Assembly: GCF_033118175.1 (NCBI RefSeq)
Contig: NC_083714.1
Location: 744,001 to 808,000, forward strand
Direction: 5' to 3'
Length of the DNA: 64,000 bases
Source: Dama dama
Taxonomy: Eukaryota > Chordata > Mammalia > Artiodactyla > Cervidae
The number at the start of each line of letters is the position of its first letter. The first letter of the stretch is position 1. The position numbers and the translations under genes were made by a program. Below the pieces are notes generated by a model that saw nothing but the letters and a program-made list of their open reading frames with translations, was not told the origin of the DNA and made no database searches. Shown piece by piece: positions 38,067-49,300 of this stretch.

Positions 38067-40493
38067 GAAACGGTCTGAAAAATAGGAGGAGCATGAAGCG
38101 GTGTTCAAAAACATGAAGAGCCTGAAAAGGTGGGAAAAATATGAAGAGCTTCAAAAGGTGTCAAAAATATGAGGAGCATGAAACGGTCTGCAAAATAGGA
38201 GGAGCATGAAGTGGTGTTGAAAAACATGAAGAGCCTGAAAACGTGTGAAAAAAATGAAGAGCTTCAAAAGGTGTGAAAAATATGAAGAGCTTCAAAAGGT
38301 GTCAAAAATGAGATGAGTGTAAAACGGTCTGAAATGTGGGAGGAGCATGAAGTGGTGTTGAAAATAATGAAGAGCCTGAAAAGGTGTGAAATATATGAAG
38401 AGCTTCAAAAGGTGTGAAAATAAAGAGGGGCATGATACGGTCTGAAAAATAGGAGGAGCATGAATTGGTTGTGAAAAAACATGAAGAGCCTGAGAACGCG
38501 TGCAAAATATGAAGAGCTTCAAAAGGTGTGAAATACATGAGGAGCATGAAACGGTCTGAAAAATAGGAGGAGCAAGAAACGGTGTTGAAAAACATGAAGA
38601 GACTGACGAGGTGTCAGAAATATGAAGAACTTCAAAAGGTGTCAAAGATATGAGGAGCATGAAACGGTCTGAAAATCGGAGGAGCAACAAGGGGTGTTGA
38701 AATACATGACGAGCCTGAAAATGTGTGAAAAATATAAAGAGCTTCAAAAGATGTGAAAAATATGAAGAGCTTCAAAAGGTGTCAAAAATATGAGGAGCAT
38801 GAAACTGTCTGAAAAATAGGAGGAGCATGAAGCGGTGTTGAAAAACATGAATAGCCTGAAAATGTGTGAGAAATATGAAGAGCTTCAACAGGTGTCAAAA
38901 ATATGATTAGCATGAAACGGTCTGAAAAATAGGAGGAGCATGAAGCGGTGTTGAAAAACATGAATAGCCTGAAAATGTGTGAAATATATGAAGAGCTTAA
39001 AAATGTGTCAAATATATGAGGAGCATGAAACGGTCTGAAAAATAGGAGGATGATGAAACGGTGTTGAAAAACAATAAGAGCCTGAAAAGGTGTGAAAAAT
39101 ATGAAGAGCTTCAAAAGGTGTCAAAATATGAGGAGCATGAAAAGGTCTGAAAAATAGGAGGAGAATGAAGCTGTTTTCAAAATCATGAAGAGCCTATAAA
39201 TGTGTGAAAAATATGAAGAGCTTCAAAAGGTGTAAAAATTTGAAGAGCAGGAAACGGTCTGAAAAACAGGAGGAGAATGAAGTGGTGTCCAAAAACATGA
39301 AGAGCCTGAAAAGGTGTGAAAAATATGAAGAGCTTCAAAATGTGTCAAAAATATGAGGAGCATGAAATGGTCTGAAAAATAGGAGGAGCATGAGGCGGTG
39401 TTCAAAAACATGAAGAGCCTGAAAAGGTGTGAAAAATATGAAGAGCTTCAAAAGGTGTCAAAAATATGAGGAGCATGAAACGGTCTGAAAAATAGGAGGA
39501 GCATGAAACGGTGATCAAATACATGAAGAGCCTGAAAAAGTGTGAAAAATATGAAGAGCTTCAAAAGGTGTGAAATTCATGAGGAGCATGAAATGAGCTG
39601 AAAAATAGGAGAAGCATGAAGTGGTGTGGAAAAACATGAAGAGCCTGTAAAGGTGTGAAAAATATGAAGAGCTTCAAAAGGTGTGTAATACATGAGGAGC
39701 ATGAAACTCTCTGAAAAATAGAAGGAGCATGAAGTAGTGTTCAAAAACATGAAGAGCCTGAAAAGGTGTGAAAAATATGAAGAGCTTAAAAAGGTGTGAA
39801 AAATATGAGGAGCATGATATGGTTTGAAAAATAGGATTAGCATGAAGCGGTGTTCAAAAACATGAAGAGCCTGAAAAGGTGTGAAAAATATGAAAAGCTT
39901 CAAAAGGTGTCAAAAATGAGATGAGCATGAAACGTTCTGAAAAATAGGAGGTGCATGAAGCGTTGTTGAAAACCATGAAGAGCCTGAAAAGGTGTGAGAA
40001 ATATGAAGAGCTTCAAAATGTGTCAAAAATATGAGGAGCATGAAACGGTCTTAAAAATAGGAGGAGCATGAAGCGGTGTTCAAAAACATGAAGAGCCTGA
40101 AAAGGTGTGAAAAATATGAAGAGCTTCAAAAAGTGTCAAAAATGAGATGAGCATGAAACGGTCTGAAAAATTGGAGGTGCATGAAGAGTTGTTGAAAAAC
40201 ATGAAGAGCCAGAAAATGTGTGAAAAATATGAAGAGCTTCAAAAGGTGTCAAAAATATGAGGAGCATGAAACGGTCTTAAAAATACAAGGAGCATGAAGC
40301 GGTGTTGAAAAACATGAATAGCCTGAAAATGTGTGAAATATATGAAGAGCTTAAAAATGTGTCAAGTATATGAGGAGCATGAAACGGTCTGAAAAATAGG
40401 AGGATCATGCAACGGTGTTGAAAAACATGAAGAGTCTGAAAAGGTGTGAAAAATATGAAGAGCTTCCAAAGCTGTCAAAAATATGAGGAGCAT
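38067..40493 (+). repeat. 2.43-kb unit, copy B of the first pair
   Basis: Second inner copy, with the alternative states AGAGGGGC at 38,429, four As before TCGG near 38,676, ATGACGAGCC near 38,707 and TATGAGG at 39,128. The missing A accounts for the drop in offset from 2,428 to 2,427. Confidence 0.9.
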
Positions 40494-40884
40494 GAAACGG
40501 TCTGAAAAATAGGAGGAGCATGAAGCGGTGTTCAAAAACATGAAGAGCCTGAAAATGTGTGAAAAATATGAAGAGCTTCAAAAGGTGTGAAAAATATGAG
40601 GAGCATGAAACGGTCTGAAAAATAGGAGGAGCATGCAGCGGTTAAAAAACATGAAGAGCCTGAAAAGGTGTGAAAAATATGAAGAGCTGCAAAAGTTGTC
40701 AAAAATATGTGGAGCGTGAGACGGTCTCAAAAACAGGAGGAGCGGGAAGCGGTGATGAAAAACATGAAGAGCCTGAAAACGTGTGATAAAACATGAAGAG
40801 CTTCAAAGGTGTCAGAAATATGAGGAGCATGAAACGCTCGCAAAAATAGGAGGAGCATGAAGCGGTGTTGAAAAACATGAAGAG

Positions 40885-41190
40885 CCTGAAATGGTGTGAA
40901 AAATATGAGAGCTTCAAAAGGTGTCAATAATAAGAGGTGCATGAAACAGTCTGAAAAATTGGAGGAGCATTAAACTGTCTGAAAAATAGGAGAAGCATGA
41001 AGCGGTGTTGAAAAACATGAAGAGCCTGAAAGGGTGTGAAAAATATGAGAGCTTCAAAAGGTATCAATAATAAGAGGTGCATGAAACAGTCTGAAAATTA
41101 GGAGGAGCATGAAACTGTATGAAAAATAGGAGAAGCATGAAGCGGTGTTGAAAAATATGAAGAGCCTGAAAAGGTGTGAAAATATGAAAA
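40885..41190 (+). repeat. 140-bp (five-subunit) local duplication
   Basis: The private variant TCAATAATAAGAGGTGC occurs at about 40,924 and 41,064, 140 bp apart, with matching flanks. The step is five subunits, not one or two monomers. It is copied again at about 47,468 and 47,608 in the second 6.54-kb unit. Confidence 0.85.
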
Positions 41191-42183
41191 GCTTCAAAAG
41201 GTGTCAAAAATATGAGGAGCATGAAACGGTCTGAAAAATAGGAGGAGCATGAAACGGTGATAAAAAACATGAAGAGCCTGAAAAGATGTGAAAAATATGA
41301 AGAGCTTCAAAAGGTGTGAAATACATGAGGAGCATGGAACGGGCTGAAAAATAGGAGAAGCATGAAGGGGTGTGGAAAAACATGAAGAGCCTGAAAAGGT
41401 TTGAAAAATATGAAGAGCTTCAAAAGGTGTGAAATACATGAGGAGCATGAAACTCTCTGAAAAATAGAAATAGCATGAAGCGTTGTTGAAAAACATGACG
41501 AGCCTGAAAACGTGTGAAAAATATGAAGAGCTTCAAAAGGTGTGAAATACATGAGGAGCATGGAACGGGCTGAAAAATAGGAGAAGCATGAAGGGGTGTG
41601 GAAAAACATGAAGAGCCTGAACAGGTGTGAAATATATGAAGAGCTTCAAAAGGTGTGAAAAATATGAGAAGCATGAAACGGTCTGAAAAATATGAGGAGC
41701 ATGAACCGGTGTCGAAAAACATGAAGAGCCTGAAAAGGTGTGAAAAATATGAAGAGCTCCAAAAGGTGTGAAAAATATGAGGAGCATGATACGGTCTGAA
41801 AAATAGGAGGAGCATGAACCAGTGTTCAAAAACATGAAGAGCCTGAAAAGGTGTGAAATATATGAACAGCTTCAAAAGGTGTGAAAAATATGAGGAGCAT
41901 GAAACGGTCTGAAAAATAGGAGGAGCATGAAGCGGTGTTGAAAAACATGAGGAGCCTGAAAAGGTGTGACAAATATGAAGAGCTTCAAAAGGTGTGAAAT
42001 ACATGAGGAGCATGAAACGGTCTCAAAAATAGGAGGAGCATGAAGCGGTGTTCAAAAACATGCAGAGTCTGAAAAGGGGTAAAAAATATGAAGAGCTTCA
42101 AAAGGTTTGATAAATATGAAGAGCTTCAAAAGGTGTGAAAAATATGAAAAGCTTCAAAAGGCGTCAGAAATATGAGGAGCATG

Positions 42184-44610
42184 AAACGGTCTGAAAAATA
42201 GGAGGAGCATGAAGCGGTGTTCAAAAACATGAAGAGCCTGAAAAGGTGGGAAAAATATGAAGAGCTTCAAAAGGTGTCAAAAATATGAGGAGCATGAAAC
42301 GGTCTGCAAAATAGGAGGAGCATGAAGTGGTGTTGAAAAACATGAAGAGCCTGAAAACGTGTGAAAAAAATGAAGAGCTTCAAAAGGTGTGAAAAATATG
42401 AAGAGCTTCAAAAGGTGTCAAAAATGAGATGAGTGTAAAACGGTCTGAAATGTGGGAGGAGCATGAAGTGGTGTTGAAAATAATGAAGAGCCTGAAAAGG
42501 TGTGAAATATATGAAGAGCTTCAAAAGGTGTGAAAATAAAGAGGAGCATGATACGGTCTGAAAAATAGGAGGAGCATGAATTGGTTGTGAAAAAACATGA
42601 AGAGCCTGAGAACGCGTGCAAAATATGAAGAGCTTCAAAAGGTGTGAAATACATGAGGAGCATGAAACGGTCTGAAAAATAGGAGGAGCAAGAAACGGTG
42701 TTGAAAAACATGAAGAGACTGACGAGGTGTCAGAAATATGAAGAACTTCAAAAGGTGTCAAAGATATGAGGAGCATGAAACGGTCTGAAAAATCGGAGGA
42801 GCAACAAGGGGTGTTGAAATACATGAAGAGCCTGAAAATGTGTGAAAAATATAAAGAGCTTCAAAAGATGTGAAAAATATGAAGAGCTTCAAAAGGTGTC
42901 AAAAATATGAGGAGCATGAAACTGTCTGAAAAATAGGAGGAGCATGAAGCGGTGTTGAAAAACATGAATAGCCTGAAAATGTGTGAGAAATATGAAGAGC
43001 TTCAACAGGTGTCAAAAATATGATTAGCATGAAACGGTCTGAAAAATAGGAGGAGCATGAAGCGGTGTTGAAAAACATGAATAGCCTGAAAATGTGTGAA
43101 ATATATGAAGAGCTTAAAAATGTGTCAAATATATGAGGAGCATGAAACGGTCTGAAAAATAGGAGGATGATGAAACGGTGTTGAAAAACAATAAGAGCCT
43201 GAAAAGGTGTGAAAAATATGAAGAGCTTCAAAAGGTGTCAAAATTTGAGGAGCATGAAAAGGTCTGAAAAATAGGAGGAGAATGAAGCTGTTTTCAAAAT
43301 CATGAAGAGCCTATAAATGTGTGAAAAATATGAAGAGCTTCAAAAGGTGTAAAAATTTGAAGAGCAGGAAACGGTCTGAAAAACAGGAGGAGAATGAAGT
43401 GGTGTCCAAAAACATGAAGAGCCTGAAAAGGTGTGAAAAATATGAAGAGCTTCAAAATGTGTCAAAAATATGAGGAGCATGAAATGGTCTGAAAAATAGG
43501 AGGAGCATGAGGCGGTGTTCAAAAACATGAAGAGCCTGAAAAGGTGTGAAAAATATGAAGAGCTTCAAAAGGTGTCAAAAATATGAGGAGCATGAAACGG
43601 TCTGAAAAATAGGAGGAGCATGAAACGGTGATCAAATACATGAAGAGCCTGAAAAAGTGTGAAAAATATGAAGAGCTTCAAAAGGTGTGAAATTCATGAG
43701 GAGCATGAAATGAGCTGAAAAATAGGAGAAGCATGAAGTGGTGTGGAAAAACATGAAGAGCCTGTAAAGGTGTGAAAAATATGAAGAGCTTCAAAAGGTG
43801 TGTAATACATGAGGAGCATGAAACTCTCTGAAAAATAGAAGGAGCATGAAGTAGTGTTCAAAAACATGAAGAGCCTGAAAAGGTGTGAAAAATATGAAGA
43901 GCTTAAAAAGGTGTGAAAAATATGAGGAGCATGATATGGTTTGAAAAATAGGATTAGCATGAAGCGGTGTTCAAAAACATGAAGAGCCTGAAAAGGTGTG
44001 AAAAATATGAAAAGCTTCAAAAGGTGTCAAAAATGAGATGAGCATGAAACGTTCTGAAAAATAGGAGGTGCATGAAGCGTTGTTGAAAACCATGAAGAGC
44101 CTGAAAAGGTGTGAGAAATATGAAGAGCTTCAAAATGTGTCAAAAATATGAGGAGCATGAAACGGTCTTAAAAATAGGAGGAGCATGAAGCGGTGTTCAA
44201 AAACATGAAGAGCCTGAAAAGGTGTGAAAAATATGAAGAGCTTCAAAAAGTGTCAAAAATGAGATGAGCATGAAACGGTCTGAAAAATTGGAGGTGCATG
44301 AAGAGTTGTTGAAAAACATGAAGAGCCAGAAAATGTGTGAAAAATATGAAGAGCTTCAAAAGGTGTCAAAAATATGAGGAGCATGAAACGGTCTTAAAAA
44401 TACAAGGAGCATGAAGCGGTGTTGAAAAACATGAATAGCCTGAAAATGTGTGAAATATATGAAGAGCTTAAAAATGTGTCAAGTATATGAGGAGCATGAA
44501 ACGGTCTGAAAAATAGGAGGATCATGCAACGGTGTTGAAAAACATGAAGAGTCTGAAAAGGTGTGAAAAATATGAAGAGCTTCCAAAGCTGTCAAAAATA
44601 TGAGGAGCAT
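42184..44610 (+). repeat. 2.43-kb unit, copy A of the second pair
   Basis: Carries the copy-A states at all four diagnostic positions (for example TTTGAGG at 43,245). It therefore arose by duplication of the whole 6.54-kb unit and not by a fresh 2.43-kb duplication. Confidence 0.9.
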
Positions 44611-47037
44611 GAAACGGTCTGAAAAATAGGAGGAGCATGAAGCGGTGTTCAAAAACATGAAGAGCCTGAAAAGGTGGGAAAAATATGAAGAGCTTCAAAA
44701 GGTGTCAAAAATATGAGGAGCATGAAACGGTCTGCAAAATAGGAGGAGCATGAAGTGGTGTTGAAAAACATGAAGAGCCTGAAAACGTGTGAAAAAAATG
44801 AAGAGCTTCAAAAGGTGTGAAAAATATGAAGAGCTTCAAAAGGTGTCAAAAATGAGATGAGTGTAAAACGGTCTGAAATGTGGGAGGAGCATGAAGTGGT
44901 GTTGAAAATAATGAAGAGCCTGAAAAGGTGTGAAATATATGAAGAGCTTCAAAAGGTGTGAAAATAAAGAGGGGCATGATACGGTCTGAAAAATAGGAGG
45001 AGCATGAATTGGTTGTGAAAAAACATGAAGAGCCTGAGAACGCGTGCAAAATATGAAGAGCTTCAAAAGGTGTGAAATACATGAGGAGCATGAAACGGTC
45101 TGAAAAATAGGAGGAGCAAGAAACGGTGTTGAAAAACATGAAGAGACTGACGAGGTGTCAGAAATATGAAGAACTTCAAAAGGTGTCAAAGATATGAGGA
45201 GCATGAAACGGTCTGAAAATCGGAGGAGCAACAAGGGGTGTTGAAATACATGACGAGCCTGAAAATGTGTGAAAAATATAAAGAGCTTCAAAAGATGTGA
45301 AAAATATGAAGAGCTTCAAAAGGTGTCAAAAATATGAGGAGCATGAAACTGTCTGAAAAATAGGAGGAGCATGAAGCGGTGTTGAAAAACATGAATAGCC
45401 TGAAAATGTGTGAGAAATATGAAGAGCTTCAACAGGTGTCAAAAATATGATTAGCATGAAACGGTCTGAAAAATAGGAGGAGCATGAAGCGGTGTTGAAA
45501 AACATGAATAGCCTGAAAATGTGTGAAATATATGAAGAGCTTAAAAATGTGTCAAATATATGAGGAGCATGAAACGGTCTGAAAAATAGGAGGATGATGA
45601 AACGGTGTTGAAAAACAATAAGAGCCTGAAAAGGTGTGAAAAATATGAAGAGCTTCAAAAGGTGTCAAAATATGAGGAGCATGAAAAGGTCTGAAAAATA
45701 GGAGGAGAATGAAGCTGTTTTCAAAATCATGAAGAGCCTATAAATGTGTGAAAAATATGAAGAGCTTCAAAAGGTGTAAAAATTTGAAGAGCAGGAAACG
45801 GTCTGAAAAACAGGAGGAGAATGAAGTGGTGTCCAAAAACATGAAGAGCCTGAAAAGGTGTGAAAAATATGAAGAGCTTCAAAATGTGTCAAAAATATGA
45901 GGAGCATGAAATGGTCTGAAAAATAGGAGGAGCATGAGGCGGTGTTCAAAAACATGAAGAGCCTGAAAAGGTGTGAAAAATATGAAGAGCTTCAAAAGGT
46001 GTCAAAAATATGAGGAGCATGAAACGGTCTGAAAAATAGGAGGAGCATGAAACGGTGATCAAATACATGAAGAGCCTGAAAAAGTGTGAAAAATATGAAG
46101 AGCTTCAAAAGGTGTGAAATTCATGAGGAGCATGAAATGAGCTGAAAAATAGGAGAAGCATGAAGTGGTGTGGAAAAACATGAAGAGCCTGTAAAGGTGT
46201 GAAAAATATGAAGAGCTTCAAAAGGTGTGTAATACATGAGGAGCATGAAACTCTCTGAAAAATAGAAGGAGCATGAAGTAGTGTTCAAAAACATGAAGAG
46301 CCTGAAAAGGTGTGAAAAATATGAAGAGCTTAAAAAGGTGTGAAAAATATGAGGAGCATGATATGGTTTGAAAAATAGGATTAGCATGAAGCGGTGTTCA
46401 AAAACATGAAGAGCCTGAAAAGGTGTGAAAAATATGAAAAGCTTCAAAAGGTGTCAAAAATGAGATGAGCATGAAACGTTCTGAAAAATAGGAGGTGCAT
46501 GAAGCGTTGTTGAAAACCATGAAGAGCCTGAAAAGGTGTGAGAAATATGAAGAGCTTCAAAATGTGTCAAAAATATGAGGAGCATGAAACGGTCTTAAAA
46601 ATAGGAGGAGCATGAAGCGGTGTTCAAAAACATGAAGAGCCTGAAAAGGTGTGAAAAATATGAAGAGCTTCAAAAAGTGTCAAAAATGAGATGAGCATGA
46701 AACGGTCTGAAAAATTGGAGGTGCATGAAGAGTTGTTGAAAAACATGAAGAGCCAGAAAATGTGTGAAAAATATGAAGAGCTTCAAAAGGTGTCAAAAAT
46801 ATGAGGAGCATGAAACGGTCTTAAAAATACAAGGAGCATGAAGCGGTGTTGAAAAACATGAATAGCCTGAAAATGTGTGAAATATATGAAGAGCTTAAAA
46901 ATGTGTCAAGTATATGAGGAGCATGAAACGGTCTGAAAAATAGGAGGATCATGCAACGGTGTTGAAAAACATGAAGAGTCTGAAAAGGTGTGAAAAATAT
47001 GAAGAGCTTCCAAAGCTGTCAAAAATATGAGGAGCAT
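44611..47037 (+). repeat. 2.43-kb unit, copy B of the second pair
   Basis: Carries the copy-B states (AGAGGGGC at 44,973, four As before TCGG, ATGACGAGCC, TATGAGG at 45,672). Confidence 0.9.
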
Positions 47038-48060
47038 GAAACGGTCTGAAAAATAGGAGGAGCATGAAGCGGTGTTCAAAAACATGAAGAGCCTGAAAAT
47101 GTGTGAAAAATATGAAGAGCTTCAAAAGGTGTGAAAAATATGAGGAGCATGAAACGGTCTGAAAAATAGGAGGAGCATGCAGCGGTTAAAAAACATGAAG
47201 AGCCTGAAAAGGTGTGAAAAATATGAAGAGCTGCAAAAGTTGTCAAAAATATGTGGAGCGTGAGACGGTCTCAAAAACAGGAGGAGCGGGAAGCGGTGAT
47301 GAAAAACATGAAGAGCCTGAAAACGTGTGATAAAACATGAAGAGCTTCAAAGGTGTCAGAAATATGAGGAGCATGAAACGCTCGCAAAAATAGGAGGAGC
47401 ATGAAGCGGTGTTGAAAAACATGAAGAGCCTGAAATGGTGTGAAAAATATGAGAGCTTCAAAAGGTGTCAATAATAAGAGGTGCATGAAACAGTCTGAAA
47501 AATTGGAGGAGCATTAAACTGTCTGAAAAATAGGAGAAGCATGAAGCGGTGTTGAAAAACATGAAGAGCCTGAAAGGGTGTGAAAAATATGAGAGCTTCA
47601 AAAGGTATCAATAATAAGAGGTGCATGAAACAGTCTGAAAATTAGGAGGAGCATGAAACTGTATGAAAAATAGGAGAAGCATGAAGCGGTGTTGAAAAAT
47701 ATGAAGAGCCTGAAAAGGTGTGAAAATATGAAAAGCTTCAAAAGGTGTCAAAAATATGAGGAGCATGAAACGGTCTGAAAAATAGGAGGAGCATGAAACG
47801 GTGATAAAAAACATGAAGAGCCTGAAAAGATGTGAAAAATATGAAGAGCTTCAAAAGGTGTGAAATACATGAGGAGCATGGAACGGGCTGAAAAATAGGA
47901 GAAGCATGAAGGGGTGTGGAAAAACATGAAGAGCCTGAAAAGGTTTGAAAAATATGAAGAGCTTCAAAAGGTGTGAAATACATGAGGAGCATGAAACTCT
48001 CTGAAAAATAGAAATAGCATGAAGCGTTGTTGAAAAACATGACGAGCCTGAAAACGTGTG

Positions 48061-49300
48061 AAAATATGAAGAGCTTCAAAAATATGAAAAATATGAAGAG
48101 CTTCAAAAGGTGTGAAATACATGAGGAGCATGAAACTCTCTGAAAAATAGAAATAGCATGAAGCGGTGTTGAAAAACATGAAGAGCCTGAAAACGTGTGA
48201 AAATATGAAGAGCTTCAAAAATATGAAAAATATGAAGAGCTTCAAAAGGTGTGAAAAATTTGAAGAGCTTCAAAATGTGTCAAAATGAGATGAGCATGAA
48301 ACGGTCTGAAAAATAGGAGGAGCATGAAGCGGTGTTGAAAATCATAAAGAGCCTGAAAAGTTGTGAAAAATATGAAGAGCTTCAAAAGACGTGAAAAATT
48401 TGAAGAGCTTCAAAAGGTGTCAAAATGAGATGAGCATGAAACGGTCTGAAAAATAGGAGGAGCATGAAGTGGTGTTGAAAAAAATGAAGAGCCTGAAAAG
48501 GTGTGAAATATATAAAGAGCTTCAAAAGGTGTCAAAAATATGAGGAGAATGAAACGGTCTGCAAATTCGGAGAAGCCTGAAATGGTGTTCAAAAACATGA
48601 AGAGCCTGAAAAGGTGTGAAAAACATGAAGAGCCTGAAAAGGTGTGAAAAATATGAAGAGCTTCAAAAGGTGTGATATACATGAGGAGCATGAAACGGGC
48701 TGAAAAATAGGAGAAGCATGAAGGGGTGTGGAAAAACATGAAGAGCCTGAAAAGTTTTGAAAAATATGAAGAGCTTCAAAAGGTGTGAAATACATGAGGA
48801 GCATGAAACTCTCTGAAAAATAGAAATAGCATGAAGCGGTGTTGAAAAACATGAAGAGCCTGAAAACGTGTGAAAAATATGAAGAGCATCAAAAGGTGTG
48901 AAAAATATGACGAGCTTCAAAAGATGTGAAATACATGAGGAGCAAGAAAGTCTCTGAAAAATAGGAGGAGCATGAAGCGATGTCAAAAACATGAAGAGCC
49001 TAAAAAGTTGTGAGAAATATGAAGAGCTTCAAAAGGTGTCAAAAATGAGATGAGCATGAAACGCTCTGAAAAATAGGAGGAGCAAGAAGCGGTGTTGAAA
49101 AACATGAAGAGCCTAAAAAGTTGTGAAAAATATGAAAAGCTTCAAAAGGGGTCAAAAATGAGATGAGCATGAAACGGTCCGAAAAATAGGATGATCATGT
49201 AACGGTGTTGAAAAACATGAAGAGCCAGAAAAGGTTGAAAAATATGAAAAGCTTCAAAAGGGGTCAAAAATGAGATGTGCATGAAACGGACTGAAAAATA
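48061..49300 (+). repeat. Array segment related to the tail of the 6.54-kb unit
   Basis: Several monomers repeat variants of 41.19-41.6 kb (AAGGGGTGTGGAAAAAC, CTCTCTGAAAAATAG, AATAGCATGAAG), in changed order and with the shortened subunit AAAAATATGAAAAATATG near 48,075 and 48,215. It looks like a rearranged continuation of the tail. Confidence 0.78.

Larger units (their letters stand above)
35068..41611 (+). repeat. 6.54-kb higher-order unit, copy 1
   Basis: Largest tandem unit in the window, about 58 monomer equivalents. It is followed by a second copy at a constant offset of 6,544 bp, found at every marker compared between 35.07 and 41.5 kb. It holds about 0.57 kb of leader, two copies of a 2.43-kb unit (about 35,640-38,066 and 38,067-40,493) and about 1.1 kb of tail. 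I found no base difference from copy 2 in the stretches compared. The last ~95 bp (41,517-41,611) have no counterpart at the end of copy 2. Confidence 0.93.
41612..48060 (+). repeat. 6.54-kb higher-order unit, copy 2
   Basis: Second copy of 35,068-41,516, with the same internal order: leader, two 2.43-kb units (about 42,184-44,610 and 44,611-47,037) and tail. The match ends near 48,060, where copy 1 reads GTGTGAAAAATATGAAG and this copy reads GTGTGAAAATATGAAG followed by a shortened subunit. Confidence 0.93.

Noticed and set aside
41420..42013. Longest minus-strand open frame (197 codons)
   Set aside because: It runs through several satellite monomers, its peptide is the same F/S/H/L-rich repeat found throughout the window, and the frame shifts with the 113-bp period. 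No conserved domain, independent start context or codon signal is visible.
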